A DNA stretch of 43,191 nt from contig JAUVAA010000006.1 of NCBI GenBank assembly GCA_030591965.1, forward strand, positions 1-43,191, given 5' to 3'. Each line of letters opens with the position of its first letter. Position 1 is the stretch's first letter. The notes under the pieces are model-generated. The model ran no database searches. It worked only from the letters and a program-made list of their open reading frames with translations, and had not been told where the DNA came from. Position numbers and translations under genes: made by a program. This document shows positions 22,791 to 31,835 of this stretch, piece by piece. The stretch is from a bacterium. Its GTDB lineage: Bacteria; Pseudomonadota; Gammaproteobacteria; Methylococcales; Methylomonadaceae.

Positions 22791-23543
22791 CTACAAAGCA
22801 TCACCGACCGTACGTTGATAGTAAGGCCATTTTTTAACATGTAAATATTTCCTAATCGGTGATTTAATAACCGAAACGCATAAAGCAATAGAAAATAAGC
22901 ACCAAACAGCTGAAAATTCATTAGGGTCGTCAGTCGTTAAATCAGCAATCATCGGGCCGATTAAATAATGAAAGCCAACAAATCGCCATGATCCATAAAT
23001 AAGAGGTAAATAAAAGGCGATTAAAATATAGACAAAGCCATGTAAGCCCCATTCAAATCCTGGTAGCCAGGAAACGGGATCAGACATAATGCCATTTAGC
23101 GGCATCTGCCAAGCAATATGCCATGCGCCTGAAACGGAACAAATTTGCTCGCCACAGAAACCTTCCTGACCAATATTACATAAACCTGCCCATGCGAACG
23201 GGAACATTTTTACAATCATAGCTAAGGCTGCAACTGCACATAAGGTATAAACTGTCGTTCTTATTTTTAGTTTGACGCTCTCGGGAATGAAATACATTGC
23301 CACCATATTGACAAAGAATGGTTGAAAGGCAATATGGAGATAGCCAAACAGTGTAAGTATTTGATTTTGCGGGGAACTACAGTCATCTATGTAGACATAA
23401 GTCGCTGCTTGTAACAGCTCCATTAATGCAAAATATGTTAATGGAATCCATAACTCCTTAGACTCCCCTTTTAGTGCAACATAAGTTGCTGTTGCCAGTC
23501 CAACAGTCGCTAAAACCCCTGACGCTTCCCCACTCCAACACAT
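22791..23543 (-). CDS. MCWS-start multi-pass membrane protein, paralogue B (DUF6629/DUF5765-like)
   Basis: 250 residues, colinear with paralogue A. The best conserved stretches are the N-terminal MCWSGEAS, the region from ELWIPLT to about residue 112 (including GYLHIAFQPFF and ESVKL), GAWHIAWQ, and the tail TDDPNEF to KSPIR. Differences cluster in the loop around residues 122-137 (NIGQEGFCGEQIC) and in the helices at about 172-205. The 5' untranslated regions of both genes also look alike (AT-rich run, then GAGGT before the ATG), so the duplication included the promoter-proximal DNA. This points to a gene duplication followed by selection on the loop and late helices. The role is unknown. Confidence 0.8.
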   Translation of the reverse strand: MCWSGEASGVLATVGLATATYVALKGESKELWIPLTYFALMELLQAATYVYIDDCSSPQNQILTLFGYLHIAFQPFFVNMVAMYFIPESVKLKIRTTVYTLCAVAALAMIVKMFPFAWAGLCNIGQEGFCGEQICSVSGAWHIAWQMPLNGIMSDPVSWLPGFEWGLHGFVYILIAFYLPLIYGSWRFVGFHYLIGPMIADLTTDDPNEFSAVWCLFSIALCVSVIKSPIRKYLHVKKWPYYQRTVGDAL

Positions 23544-23855
23544 ACCTAAAGACCTCTAGTAAAAAATTATTATTATTTTTATTGTAAAAAACCGTTAATT
23601 ATACCTTATTCCATCGAGTCAAAACTTATTAATATTGTGCGGTTTTGGCGTTATTTTAGTCAGTTCAGCTCTTTTTTGATGGAGAGTGAGTTGTGTAGAT
23701 AGGATATGGGTTGTGACTTATTCTTGAGGTTTTAGTAGGCGCGTTAATTTCAATCGCAAGCAGATTATTACGAATCGCTAATTTTTTAGAGAGCTTGGGT
23801 GGTTATTTTTGGGTATAAAAAAAGCAGCTGATAGCTGCTTTTTAGAAGATATGGA
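23544..23855. other. Intergenic region of 312 bp between paralogue B and gltA
   Basis: Contains the AT-rich leader of paralogue B (ATTATTATTATTTTTATTG near 23565) and the gltA terminator near 23820. The middle (23600-23800) shows no repeat of the window's families, no RNA gene and no convincing ORF. Confidence 0.6.
23820..23842 (-). terminator. Rho-independent terminator of gltA
   Basis: AAAAGCAGCT-GAT-AGCTGCTTTT is a perfect ten-base stem 13 bases after the gltA stop. On the minus strand it ends in a run of seven T residues. Confidence 0.88.
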
Positions 23856-25160
23856 TTATTTCTTTTGAGACTCAAAATCTCGGAAGTCTTTCCCTGTATA
23901 AATCTGTCTTGGGCGACCAATGCGTTGTCCAGGTTCGGCCATCATTTCTAGCCAGTGAGATACCCAGCCAGATGTGCGAGCAATGGTAAACATTACGGTG
24001 AACATATCAACAGGGATATTCAAGGCTTTATAAATAATGCCAGAATAAAAATCAACATTCGGATATAATTTTTTCTCGATAAAGTACTCATCTTTTAATG
24101 CGTACTCTTCCAGTGCTAGAGCAAGCTCAAATAATGGATCATTACCTGGCATTTGCTCAAGAACCTCATAACATGCTTTGCGAATAATTGTCGCCCGGGG
24201 GTCAAAGTTTTTATAAACTCGGTGCCCGAAGCCCATTAATCGGAAAGGGTCGTTTTTATCTTTAGCTTTAGCTATATACTCAGGAATTCGATCAACTGAG
24301 CCGATTTCCTCTAGCATGCTTAATACGGCCTCGTTGGCTCCACCATGAGCAGGTCCCCAAAGCGCACCAATACCTGCTGCAATACATGCATAAGGATTAG
24401 CGCCGGTGCTGCTGGCTAAGCGCACAGTAGAGGTGCTGGCGTTTTGTTCGTGATCCGCGTGCAAGATAAATAATAGGTTCAACGCTTTAACAGCCGTTGG
24501 GCTAATATAATTATCTTTATCGATATACTTCTGAGAAGGCAAAGAAAACATCATATTTAGGAAGTTTTCACAGTAACTCAGGTCGGCGCGAGGATAAACA
24601 AAGGGAAAACCAATAGAGTGACGATGACAGGCGGCTGCAATAACCGGCATCTTTGCTAGCATGCGCATCGCTGAAATGCGGCGATGCTCAGGGTCATCCA
24701 TATTTAATTCGCTATGATAAAAAGCAGATAAAGAACCTACGATTCCAACCATCATAGCCATAGGATGAGCATCATAATGGAAACCATCAATAAAGTTACG
24801 CATTGCTTCGTGAAGCATCGCGTGCTGACCAATTTCATGCTCAAATTCAGCTTGTTCTACTGGATTCCCTAGTTCGCCATTCATTAATAAATAAGCGACT
24901 TCTAGAAATGAGCAATTTTCAGCTAATTGGTCTATAGGGTAGCCCCTATATAGCAAGACACCTTTTTCGCCGTCAATGTAAGTGATCGAACTTTTGCAGC
25001 TGGCTGTTGACATAAAGCCAGGGTCAAATGTGAATAGACCCATTTGCTTATGTAGCGTACTTACATCAATAACGGGCGTACCAATAGTTCCTCTACGTAA
25101 AGGAAAGTCAGCTTCCTTTCCTGTGGAGTTATCTTTTATGGTGAATGTGTCTTGTGTCAT
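23856..25160 (-). CDS. gltA: Citrate synthase, type II (hexameric, NADH-regulated type)
   Basis: Condenses acetyl-CoA and oxaloacetate to citrate at the entry of the TCA cycle. At 434 residues it has the length of the Gram-negative type II enzyme, including the N-terminal domain (about 1-50) that carries the NADH site in hexameric members. Active-site blocks: [19 protein letters not shown] (about 230-248), [13 protein letters not shown] (about 267-279, catalytic His) and [14 protein letters not shown] (about 310-323, second His), with the catalytic Asp in the later VDFYSGI region. The ATG has an AGGAAA ribosome site. It lies 40 bp after rpmE in the same direction. Confidence 0.98.
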   Translation of the reverse strand: MTQDTFTIKDNSTGKEADFPLRRGTIGTPVIDVSTLHKQMGLFTFDPGFMSTASCKSSITYIDGEKGVLLYRGYPIDQLAENCSFLEVAYLLMNGELGNPVEQAEFEHEIGQHAMLHEAMRNFIDGFHYDAHPMAMMVGIVGSLSAFYHSELNMDDPEHRRISAMRMLAKMPVIAAACHRHSIGFPFVYPRADLSYCENFLNMMFSLPSQKYIDKDNYISPTAVKALNLLFILHADHEQNASTSTVRLASSTGANPYACIAAGIGALWGPAHGGANEAVLSMLEEIGSVDRIPEYIAKAKDKNDPFRLMGFGHRVYKNFDPRATIIRKACYEVLEQMPGNDPLFELALALEEYALKDEYFIEKKLYPNVDFYSGIIYKALNIPVDMFTVMFTIARTSGWVSHWLEMMAEPGQRIGRPRQIYTGKDFRDFESQKK

Positions 25161-25200
25161 TGATTGTTTCCTAATGCTTTTCCGTGAAGCGAAAAATAGC

Positions 25201-25401
25201 TTATTTACTATAACGCTTACGGAATTTATCTACACGACCTGCCGTATCAACGACGCGTTGCTTTCCTGTATAGAATGGGTGGCAAGCTGAACATACCTCA
25301 ATATGTAAATCTTTACCTAAGACTGAGCCTGTAGTGAACTCGTTACCACAACCGCAAGTAACGGTTATTTGTTTATATTCTGGGTGAATTTCTGGTTTCA
25401 T
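25201..25401 (-). CDS. rpmE: 50S ribosomal protein L31, zinc-binding form
   Basis: 66 residues beginning [16 protein letters not shown]. The ORF track starts 13 codons too early; the ATG at 25401 has AAGG at proper spacing and matches the family N-terminus. Cysteines C16, C18, C37 and C40 (CGCG...CSAC) are the zinc ligands of the C+ form of L31, which can act as a zinc reserve; the zinc-free paralogue is not in this window. It is divergent from xthA with about 98 bp between the starts. Confidence 0.97.
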   Translation of the reverse strand: MKPEIHPEYKQITVTCGCGNEFTTGSVLGKDLHIEVCSACHPFYTGKQRVVDTAGRVDKFRKRYSK

Positions 25402-25499
25402 AGTGACCTTTAATACGTCTAAAATTCGACTAACATACAATTTTGAACAGAGTATAATACTTCTTTAACGAAATGTCTGCAAGTAACGATTATATAAAT

Positions 25500-26273
25500 A
25501 TGCGTATTATAACAGTAAATACTAATGGAATTCGCGCTGCAGAGCGCAAAGGTTTTTTTCCTTGGCTCGCACAGCAAAATGCAGATGTTGTTTGCATTCA
25601 AGAAACCAAAGCCCAGCCTGACCAGCTTACAGCGGATGTGTTTCATCCCGAAGGTTATTATTGCTATTATCATAGCGCTATAAAAAAGGGCTATAGTGGA
25701 GTGGCTATTTACAGTAAACACAAGCCAAATAAAATTATCGAGGGCATGGGTTTTGACGATATTGACAGCGAAGGCCGCTACCTAGAAGTGCAAATCGGCA
25801 ACCTTAGTGTTATCTCTTTATATCTCCCTTCTGGTTCCTCCAAAGAGGAGCGGCAGGCCTTTAAATACGACGTTATGGGACGTTTTATGCCGTATTTGCA
25901 AGCGCGCGCTAATGATGGACGTGACTATGTGGTGTGTGGTGATTGGAATATAGCTCATAAAGAAATAGACCTAAAAAACTGGAAAGCTAACCAGAAAAAT
26001 TCAGGTTTTTTACCTGCCGAACGCGCTTGGATGACGCAATTATTTGAGCAAGAGTCGTGGCATGATGCTTTTAGGCTTGTTAATCAAGAAGCGGATCAAT
26101 ACACTTGGTGGTCAAATAGAGGGCAGGCTTGGGCTAAAAATGTCGGTTGGCGTATTGATTATCATGTGATTAGTGAGCAACTTAAAGATAAAGTTTTGAG
26201 TACTTCCATTTACAAAGATGAACGATTTTCAGACCATGCACCTTTGATTGTTGATTATGATTATGCACTGTAA
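25500..26273 (+). CDS. xthA: Exodeoxyribonuclease III family AP endonuclease
   Basis: 257 residues from the chosen ATG; the track adds nine residues upstream, but family members begin MRIITVNTNGIRAA. It cleaves DNA 5' of abasic sites and has 3'-5' exonuclease activity in base-excision repair. Catalytic blocks of the exonuclease/endonuclease/phosphatase fold are present: NTNGIR near the start, CIQETK (about 31-36), YSGVAIYSK, CGDWNIAH (about 139-146), WWSNRGQAWAKNVGWRIDYH and the terminal ERFSDHAPLIVDY (catalytic Asp-His). No strong ribosome site is visible for either start. A TATAAT at 25453-25458 may be its -10 box, without a good -35. Confidence 0.93.
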   Translation: MRIITVNTNGIRAAERKGFFPWLAQQNADVVCIQETKAQPDQLTADVFHPEGYYCYYHSAIKKGYSGVAIYSKHKPNKIIEGMGFDDIDSEGRYLEVQIGNLSVISLYLPSGSSKEERQAFKYDVMGRFMPYLQARANDGRDYVVCGDWNIAHKEIDLKNWKANQKNSGFLPAERAWMTQLFEQESWHDAFRLVNQEADQYTWWSNRGQAWAKNVGWRIDYHVISEQLKDKVLSTSIYKDERFSDHAPLIVDYDYAL

Positions 26274-26286
26274 TTAAGGGCGTATA

Positions 26287-26444
26287 GGTATCCACACAAA
26301 TCTAAAAGCCTTCTCCAGAGGGAGAAGGCTGGATGAAGGGAGGTAGATAAAACCTTGATTTTATCCCCCCTCTCCAGCAGGAGAGGGAGGCTGTCTTGAT
26401 TTGCAACTCGTTGTATTTTAATGTCAAAAAGTTGTGTAGATACC
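26287..26444. repeat. Nested palindromic repeat element, copy 2 (CCCTCTCC family)
   Basis: Outer arms GGTATCCACACAA (26287-26299) and TTGTGTAGATACC (26432-26444) match at 12 of 13 positions in inverted orientation. Between them lie AGCCTTCTCCAGAGGGAGAAGGCT and CCCCTCTCCAGCAGGAGAGGG, the same hairpin pair as at 2786-2873. The outer arms are unrelated to those of copy 1. Confidence 0.8.
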
Positions 26445-26523
26445 TCTGGATTAAGGGGGCGCAGGATGTTAGTTATTTATAAGATACAAGTTAAAGCGCT
26501 ATCTCCTCAAATCGGTGCTTAAT

Positions 26524-26543
26524 CATGGCTAAAGCCACTCCCA
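26524..26543. repeat. Short GGCTAAAGCC-ACTCCCAC repeat fragment
   Basis: TGGCTAAAGCCA is a near-perfect palindrome followed by CTCCCAC. It is the same family as 28051-28105 (GTGGGAG...TTTAGTCGCGA) and sits just past the ampG-like gene's stop. Confidence 0.5.
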
Positions 26544-26563
26544 CAAAAAATTTACCTCTTATT

Positions 26564-27898
26564 TTATTGTTCCTGCTTAGGCTGTAAGCGCATTAAATGT
26601 ATTACCAGTATGATCGCAGGTAAGCCCGCGAAAGAGGCGTAGAGGAAAAACATATGATAGCCATAACCATCAACAATTAGCCCTGATAGTCCGCCTAATA
26701 ATTTAGCGGGTAAGGTCATTAGTGAGCTAAATAGCGCGTATTGTGTCGCTGTGTAGGCAGTATTGGTTAGGCTGGATAAATAGGCGATAAACACTGAGGT
26801 GGCGATACCGCCACTTAAATTATCCGCGCTAATGACTAAGGCTAAGAGCTTAAGGTTTGGTTCGGATAGTGCTAACAGTACAAATAGTAAGTTAGTCGCA
26901 GCAACGAGTATTGCGCCTAGTAAAAGCGGTTTCATAAGGCCGTAACGAATTACTAATAGGCCGCCTAATGACGCGCCAAAGATAGTCATAAAAAAGCCAA
27001 ATATCTTACTCACATCAGCTATTTCCTGCTTACTAAAGCCTAAGTCCAAATAGAAGGGGTTGGCCATCACGCCCATGGTGATGTCGCTCATTTTATATAG
27101 AGCAATCAAGCTTAAAATCCAGATGCCTAGCTTACCGCTGCGTATAAAGAATTCTGCAAAAGGGCTGATGACTGAATCAGAAAACCAAGCGCTCAACCTC
27201 GCTAGTAAGCTTTTTTTCTCATGAATACCTAAGGCGTTTTCAATTTTATGCTCTAGTTCTTTTGTTTTGGCATCTTGTTGGCGCTTGGGTTCGCGAATTA
27301 GCATAGTTGTTGTAATGCCAATAAACATTAGTAATGCCATTGCTGAATAGGCGGCATTCCAGCCAATAAAATCAGCGATATAAAAAGCGCCAGCACCTGA
27401 GGCTAATAGAGCAACGCGATAGCCAAAGACGTACATAGCGGCCATCGCTGCTTGATATTCGGGATGTATTACTTCAATACGATAGGCATCAATAACAATA
27501 TCTTGTGTGGCAGAACAAAACGCGATAAATACCGCTACGCCTGCTATTAATTCAATTTGTGTTTGTGGATTTAATTCGGCTAAAGCCATTAATCCGGCAG
27601 CAATACCGATTTGTGCAAGCAGCATCCAGCTACGACGCTTGCCCAGTAAATGCGTTAAAAAAGGAAGTTTTAGGCTATCGACAACAGGTGCCCAAACCAC
27701 TTTGATTGAATAAGTGACGCCTACCCAGCTAAAAAAACCGATAACAGATAAGGTGACGCCAGCATCGCGTAACCATGCTGATAAGGTGGAAAATACTAAT
27801 AAAAAAGGCAGCCCAGCGGAAAAGCCGAGAAAGGACATGCCCAATACTCGTGGTTGTAGGTAAGCAGAAAAGGCTTGTTTCCAGCTGTGTTCAGTCAT
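26564..27898 (-). CDS. ampG: AmpG-like MFS permease
   Basis: 444 residues from the ATG at 27898. The track extends it by 31 codons into a palindromic repeat; the shorter start fits AmpG proteins, which begin just before YLQPRVLGMSFLGFSAGLPFLLVF. About twelve to fourteen helices are seen. AmpG-type blocks include SAGLPFLLVFSTLSAWLRDAGV, APVVDSLKLPFLTHLLGKRRSW (shown in part) and SATQDIVIDAYRIEVI. It imports GlcNAc-anhydro-muropeptides for murein recycling; related MFS members move other solutes, so substrate is by family. A basic/charged loop (about 200-240) joins the two halves. No ampC or ampD is nearby. Confidence 0.85.
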   Translation of the reverse strand: MTEHSWKQAFSAYLQPRVLGMSFLGFSAGLPFLLVFSTLSAWLRDAGVTLSVIGFFSWVGVTYSIKVVWAPVVDSLKLPFLTHLLGKRRSWMLLAQIGIAAGLMALAELNPQTQIELIAGVAVFIAFCSATQDIVIDAYRIEVIHPEYQAAMAAMYVFGYRVALLASGAGAFYIADFIGWNAAYSAMALLMFIGITTTMLIREPKRQQDAKTKELEHKIENALGIHEKKSLLARLSAWFSDSVISPFAEFFIRSGKLGIWILSLIALYKMSDITMGVMANPFYLDLGFSKQEIADVSKIFGFFMTIFGASLGGLLVIRYGLMKPLLLGAILVAATNLLFVLLALSEPNLKLLALVISADNLSGGIATSVFIAYLSSLTNTAYTATQYALFSSLMTLPAKLLGGLSGLIVDGYGYHMFFLYASFAGLPAIILVIHLMRLQPKQEQ

Positions 27899-27955
27899 AA
27901 ATATCCAGGCATTGTTTGTAAAAGTTTCGGGCTTACACTTAAGGCGAAACATTAA

Positions 27956-28012
27956 GGTAGGATACGCGCTGCGTACCTTTCGGTGTAACAAGGTATGCAG
28001 CGCATACCCTAC
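27956..28012. repeat. 57-bp palindromic repeat GTAGG...CCTAC (TACGCGCTGCG type)
   Basis: GTAGGATACGCGCTGCGTACC and GGTATGCAGCGCATACCCTAC are inverted arms of 21 bases with about four mismatches and a 15-base loop. It has the same size and the same GTAGG/CCTAC ends as the element at 31836-31891, though its inner sequence differs. Confidence 0.85.
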
Positions 28013-28050
28013 ATAAACTGTACCGGCTTAAAATACTAGTCTAGGTTTCA

Positions 28051-28105
28051 GTGGGAGGAGTTTTTAGTCGCGACATAAGGCAATTATATCGCGGCTAAAA
28101 GCCCC
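28051..28105. repeat. GTGGGAG...TTTTAGTCGCGA palindromic repeat
   Basis: TTTTAGTCGCGA (28062-28073) and TCGCGGCTAAAA (28089-28100) form a 12-base stem with one mismatch, flanked by GTGGGAGGAG and GCCCCTT. It is the fullest copy of this family in the window. Confidence 0.8.
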
Positions 28106-28123
28106 TTCAATAAGGATATAACA

Positions 28124-28159
28124 CAAAAAAAGGGAGTAGAATTTGCATTCTACTCCCTT
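28124..28159 (-). terminator. Rho-independent terminator of nhaD
   Basis: AAGGGAGTAGAA/TTCTACTCCCTT is a perfect 12-base stem located 38 bases after the nhaD stop. The seven A residues at 28124-28130 read as a U-tract for the minus-strand transcript. Confidence 0.88.
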
Positions 28160-28197
28160 CTATAAAGCATTCAGCTTTAAACTGACTGCCTTAGGCT

Positions 28198-29574
28198 TTA
28201 ACCATTGACCAAGTAATGCACAACAATACTTGCCACATAACCAGCAGCAATCACAGGAGTCCATTTTAAATGACTAAAGAATGTGTATTTATGCTTAGAA
28301 GAACCCATTAATGCCACACCAGCTGCAGAACCAACAGACAACATTGATCCGCCTGTACCAGCTGTTAACGTCACTAATAACCACTGATATAAATCCATAT
28401 CTAAGTTCATGCTTAATACCGCAAACATTACTGGAATATTATCAACAATCGCAGACATCACACCGACAAGAATATTCGCTGGAGTTTGACCTAATCCATC
28501 GTACATCGCTTCAGATAGTAACTCTAAGTAACCGATATAACCTAAACCACCCACAGCAAAAACTACACCGAAGAAGAAGAATAAGGTATCCCACTCTGCA
28601 TCGCGAACTTTATCAAAAATATCAAAAGAGCTATGTCGTCCATCATTCCCATGTGATTTGTAGAGTGTTTGTAGTCTATAGCCATAAACCATTAGCACAC
28701 CCAAGCCAGCCATCATACCCATAAAAGGCGGTAAATGTAGTACTTGCTTAAAGCTTACTGCAGTAACAATAGTTAATACAAATAAGACACACACTTGAAT
28801 TGCGCCTGGTTTTAAAACAACAGCTTCTTCATGTGTAGCAGGCGGCTGCTCATCAGGGACAGCAAAATACATAATAGCAGCAGGGACAGCATAGTTAACC
28901 ACTGATGGAATGAATAAGTTGAAGAAATCAAAGAATTCAGCATAACCAGCTTGCCATACCATTAAAGTAGTAATATCACCAAATGGGCTGAATGCACCAC
29001 CCGCATTAGCGGCAATCACCAAGTTAACAAAACCAATAGCAATAAATTTTTCGTTGTCTTTACCAACCGCCAATACTACCGCGCCAACTAATAAAGCAGC
29101 GGTTAAGTTATCTGCAATCGCTGATAAGAAGAAAGTAACTACACCCGTAATTAAAAACAACTGTCTGTAGCCGAATTGCTTTCTAACCATCCAAGAACGC
29201 AAGGCTTCAAACACATTACGTTCAGCCATGGCATTGATGTAAGTCATAGCAACTAATAAGAACAGCATTAATGCCGCATATTCTTTTAAGTTGAACTCAA
29301 ATGCTTCATGTAAGGCTTCAGTAGAAACACCCGCTTCAGCGGCTAAAACAGCCGCATGCGCCCAAATAACGGCCGCAGCAATAATAACAGGCTTAGATTT
29401 ACGTAGCCCAGTGAATTCTTCAGCCATAACAAAGCCATAGGCGATGATAAAGATCAGAACAGTATAAATACCTCGCTCAGTTCCGGTTAAGCCCAAATTA
29501 GAAATGGCTTCCTCGGCCATTGCTAGCTGTGGCATGCCCATCAGTGCAGCAAAAATGAATAATAAACGTAACAA
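28198..29574 (-). CDS. nhaD: Na+/H+ antiporter NhaD
   Basis: 458 residues. It expels Na+ (or Li+) in exchange for protons at the inner membrane. The N-terminus (LRLLFIFAALMGMPQLAMAEE) looks like a cleaved signal peptide, as in Vibrio NhaD, followed by about twelve helices. Family blocks: VLIFIIAYGFVMAEEFTGLRKSKP, FLSAIADNLTAALLVGAV, NAGGAFSPFGDITTLMVWQAG and SAIVDNIPVMFAVLSMN; the acidic residues in the DN pairs are likely ion ligands. The start codon is TTG, supported by AGGGGGT just upstream and by the need for the signal peptide. It is divergent from cysI and ends at a strong terminator. Confidence 0.95.
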   Translation of the reverse strand: MLRLLFIFAALMGMPQLAMAEEAISNLGLTGTERGIYTVLIFIIAYGFVMAEEFTGLRKSKPVIIAAAVIWAHAAVLAAEAGVSTEALHEAFEFNLKEYAALMLFLLVAMTYINAMAERNVFEALRSWMVRKQFGYRQLFLITGVVTFFLSAIADNLTAALLVGAVVLAVGKDNEKFIAIGFVNLVIAANAGGAFSPFGDITTLMVWQAGYAEFFDFFNLFIPSVVNYAVPAAIMYFAVPDEQPPATHEEAVVLKPGAIQVCVLFVLTIVTAVSFKQVLHLPPFMGMMAGLGVLMVYGYRLQTLYKSHGNDGRHSSFDIFDKVRDAEWDTLFFFFGVVFAVGGLGYIGYLELLSEAMYDGLGQTPANILVGVMSAIVDNIPVMFAVLSMNLDMDLYQWLLVTLTAGTGGSMLSVGSAAGVALMGSSKHKYTFFSHLKWTPVIAAGYVASIVVHYLVNG

Positions 29575-29666
29575 AACGACCCCCTAACCCTTAATTTATA
29601 AATTATTTTTAATTGTTTTAAGTATGGTGCAACTCAACCGGCAATAATATCACTAACCAATTAACT

Positions 29667-29695
29667 TTGTCATTTAATCGCTGGCGGTATATCAT
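29667..29695 (+). promoter_or_regulatory. Sigma-70-like promoter for the sulfite reductase gene
   Basis: TTGTCA (29667-29672) and TATCAT (29690-29695) are separated by 17 bases, 40 bases before the cysI ATG. The match is good by eye, and position and orientation fit. Confidence 0.5.
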
Positions 29696-29734
29696 AAAAG
29701 TTTCAGCGCAACCCGCCTACATAAGTGCATTTCT

Positions 29735-31390
29735 ATGTATCAATATACCGATAAAGATCAAACAATTATTGATGAACGCGTCACCCAGTTTCGTGATCAA
29801 ACTGAGCGTTTTTTAAAAGGTGAAATTCCTGATGACAAATACCGTGCATTACGTTTAATGAATGGTGTTTATGTCCAAACTCATGCGCCACTATTACGTG
29901 TTGCTGGTCCTTATGGCTTGTTGTCTAGCGATCAAGTCAGAAAATTAGCGTCTATTGCGCGTGATTACGATAAAGGCTACTGCCATTTTACGACCCGTCA
30001 AAATATCCAATTTAACTGGCCCGCACTCGAAAGAGTGCCTGATATTCTTGAAGAATTAGCAAGCGTACAAATGCATGCCATTCAAACAAGTGGTAACTGC
30101 CTTAGAAATACAACCTCTGATCAGTTGGCCGGTGTTTGTAAAGATGAAATAGAAGATCCACGCCCTTATTGCGAAATTATTCGTCAATGGACTATTTTGC
30201 ACCCTGAGTTTGCTTATTTGCCACGTAAATTTAAAATTGCGGTTAGTGGTGCAAAACTTGATCGCGCAGCGACACAATTCCATGATATTGGCTTGCATTT
30301 AGTTGAAAATGAGCAAGGTGTCGTTGGTTTTAAAGTATTTGTTGGTGGCGGTTTAGGTCGTACTCCTGTGATTGGCCAAATGATTAAGCCTTTTCTGGAA
30401 AAAGAGCATCTACTCTCTTATTTAGAAGCTATCGTGCGAGTCTACAACTTAAATGGGCGTCGTGATAATAAATATAAAGCGCGCATTAAAATCTTAGTAA
30501 GAGAAACTGGCCTAGCTGCATTTAGCGAGCAAGTTGATGCTGAATGGGGTTTAATTAAAGATCAACTGGCTATTCCAGCGGAGCATATTACTGCAATGCA
30601 AGCTCAGTTTGCATTGCCTGTTTACCAGGCAGGTGCAGCACAAGATACCTGTTATGCCGAACATTTAGCTAAAGATAGTCGCTTTGCAACTTGGGTTAAG
30701 CATAATACGGTTGAGCATAAAATAGACGGCTATCGTGCTGTTTATATTTCTTTAAAAGCGCCAGATAGTCCGCCAGGAGATTGCACCGATGTTCAGCTTG
30801 ATGCAATTGCCGGTTTAGCGGATGATTACAGCTTTGGTATGGTACGGACAACACACCGTCAAAACTTAGTTTTAGCGGATATTAAACAAGCGGATTTATT
30901 TGTCTTGTGGCAAAAGCTAGAAAGCTTAAAACTAGCAACGCCCAATATTGGTAAAGCAACAGATATCATTTGTTGCCCTGGTTTAGATTACTGCGGATTA
31001 GCACTGGCTGGTTCAATTGGCGTTGCTAAAGAGATCAACGAAAGTTTGGACTCGATTGATTATGTACATGATTTAGGCGATATAAAAATCAATATTTCTG
31101 GCTGTATGAATGGTTGTGCGCATCAAAGTGTGGGTCATATCGGCATTTTAGGTCTGGATAAGAAGGGTGAGGAATGGTACCAAGTCACATTAGGTGGCTC
31201 ATCAGAAAATGATGCGGCTATTGGTGATCGTTTAGGGCCTTCTGTGAGCAAAGAAGAGATTACACCTGTAGTCGTAAAGCTACTGGAAGTTTACCTAGAG
31301 CAACGTCTTAATGAAGACGAAGCTTTTCTGGCAACTTACCGACGTGTTGGCATGAATCCATTTAAGGAGAGAGTCTATGCAACTCATTAA
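29735..31390 (+). CDS. cysI: Sulfite (or nitrite) reductase, sirohaem/4Fe-4S haemoprotein
   Basis: 551 residues with the two-fold repeat of ferredoxin-like and sirohaem domains. Cluster and sirohaem ligands are C414-x5-C420 (CPGLDYC) and C457-x3-C461 (CMNGC). Substrate-site features include an FTTRQNIQFNW segment at about 85-95 and its half-repeat MVRTTHRQNLVLADI at about 369-383. It reduces sulfite to sulfide (six electrons) in assimilatory sulfur metabolism; nitrite reductases share the same motifs. The linked DUF934 gene favours sulfite, since this pair is common in sulfate-assimilation loci. No cysJ or cysH is beside it, so the electron donor is uncertain (ferredoxin or NADPH flavoprotein). 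Confidence 0.9.
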   Translation: MYQYTDKDQTIIDERVTQFRDQTERFLKGEIPDDKYRALRLMNGVYVQTHAPLLRVAGPYGLLSSDQVRKLASIARDYDKGYCHFTTRQNIQFNWPALERVPDILEELASVQMHAIQTSGNCLRNTTSDQLAGVCKDEIEDPRPYCEIIRQWTILHPEFAYLPRKFKIAVSGAKLDRAATQFHDIGLHLVENEQGVVGFKVFVGGGLGRTPVIGQMIKPFLEKEHLLSYLEAIVRVYNLNGRRDNKYKARIKILVRETGLAAFSEQVDAEWGLIKDQLAIPAEHITAMQAQFALPVYQAGAAQDTCYAEHLAKDSRFATWVKHNTVEHKIDGYRAVYISLKAPDSPPGDCTDVQLDAIAGLADDYSFGMVRTTHRQNLVLADIKQADLFVLWQKLESLKLATPNIGKATDIICCPGLDYCGLALAGSIGVAKEINESLDSIDYVHDLGDIKINISGCMNGCAHQSVGHIGILGLDKKGEEWYQVTLGGSSENDAAIGDRLGPSVSKEEITPVVVKLLEVYLEQRLNEDEAFLATYRRVGMNPFKERVYATH

Positions 31391-31829
31391 AGACAAACAA
31401 GTGACTCAAGATAGCTGGGCATTTATCGCTGATGATGCGCCACTGAATGCAGATTTTAATATTGTTTCACAAGCTCGCTGGCGCAAAGAAGGGGTTGATC
31501 TTATCAATCGAAAAGATGCTCTGGGTTTGCGTCTAGAGTCTGGTGCGGTAGTTGAAGAGATTGTTGCTGACTTAAAGCATTTTCAGCTTATTGAACTACA
31601 TATTCCCGTTTTTACTGATGGGCGTGCCTTTACGCATGCGCGATTATTGCGTAGTCGTTTTGATTTTACCGGTGATATTCGCGTTAGTGGTGATTTTATG
31701 CGCGATCAGGTATTTTATCTGAGCCGTGTTGGGGTAAGTAGTTTCGAGTTAAATGATCAAGATAGTGCGCTGGAAGTCATTGCTTCTATGGATGATTTTT
31801 CTGTTCAGTATCAAGATTCTGTCGCGTAA
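31377..31829 (+). CDS. DUF934 protein linked to sulfite reductase
   Basis: 150 residues, no membrane helix. Family features: WRKEGVDLINRKDALGLRLESG (in part), HFQLIELHIPVFTDGRAFTHARLLR and FTGDIRVSGDFMRDQVFYLSRVGVSSFEL. DUF934 proteins are almost always adjacent to cysI-type sulfite reductase and are assumed to support sulfate assimilation; the molecular role is unknown. Its ATG overlaps the last 14 bases of cysI and has a strong AAGGAGAG ribosome site, so it is translated from the same message. The following 56-bp palindrome probably ends that message. Confidence 0.9.
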   Translation: MQLIKDKQVTQDSWAFIADDAPLNADFNIVSQARWRKEGVDLINRKDALGLRLESGAVVEEIVADLKHFQLIELHIPVFTDGRAFTHARLLRSRFDFTGDIRVSGDFMRDQVFYLSRVGVSSFELNDQDSALEVIASMDDFSVQYQDSVA

Positions 31830-31835
31830 TAAAGG

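Noticed and set aside
25419-25721. 100-residue minus-strand ORF over the xthA start
   Set aside because: Overlaps xthA and the rpmE promoter region, with no family features.
27899-27991. 31-codon N-terminal extension of the AmpG-like gene in the ORF track
   Set aside because: It runs into the 27956-28012 palindrome and does not match the AmpG N-terminus; the ATG at 27898 is better.
28311-28724. 137-residue plus-strand ORF opposite nhaD
   Set aside because: Antisense to conserved membrane helices; the Gln/His/Ser-rich composition reflects the opposite strand.
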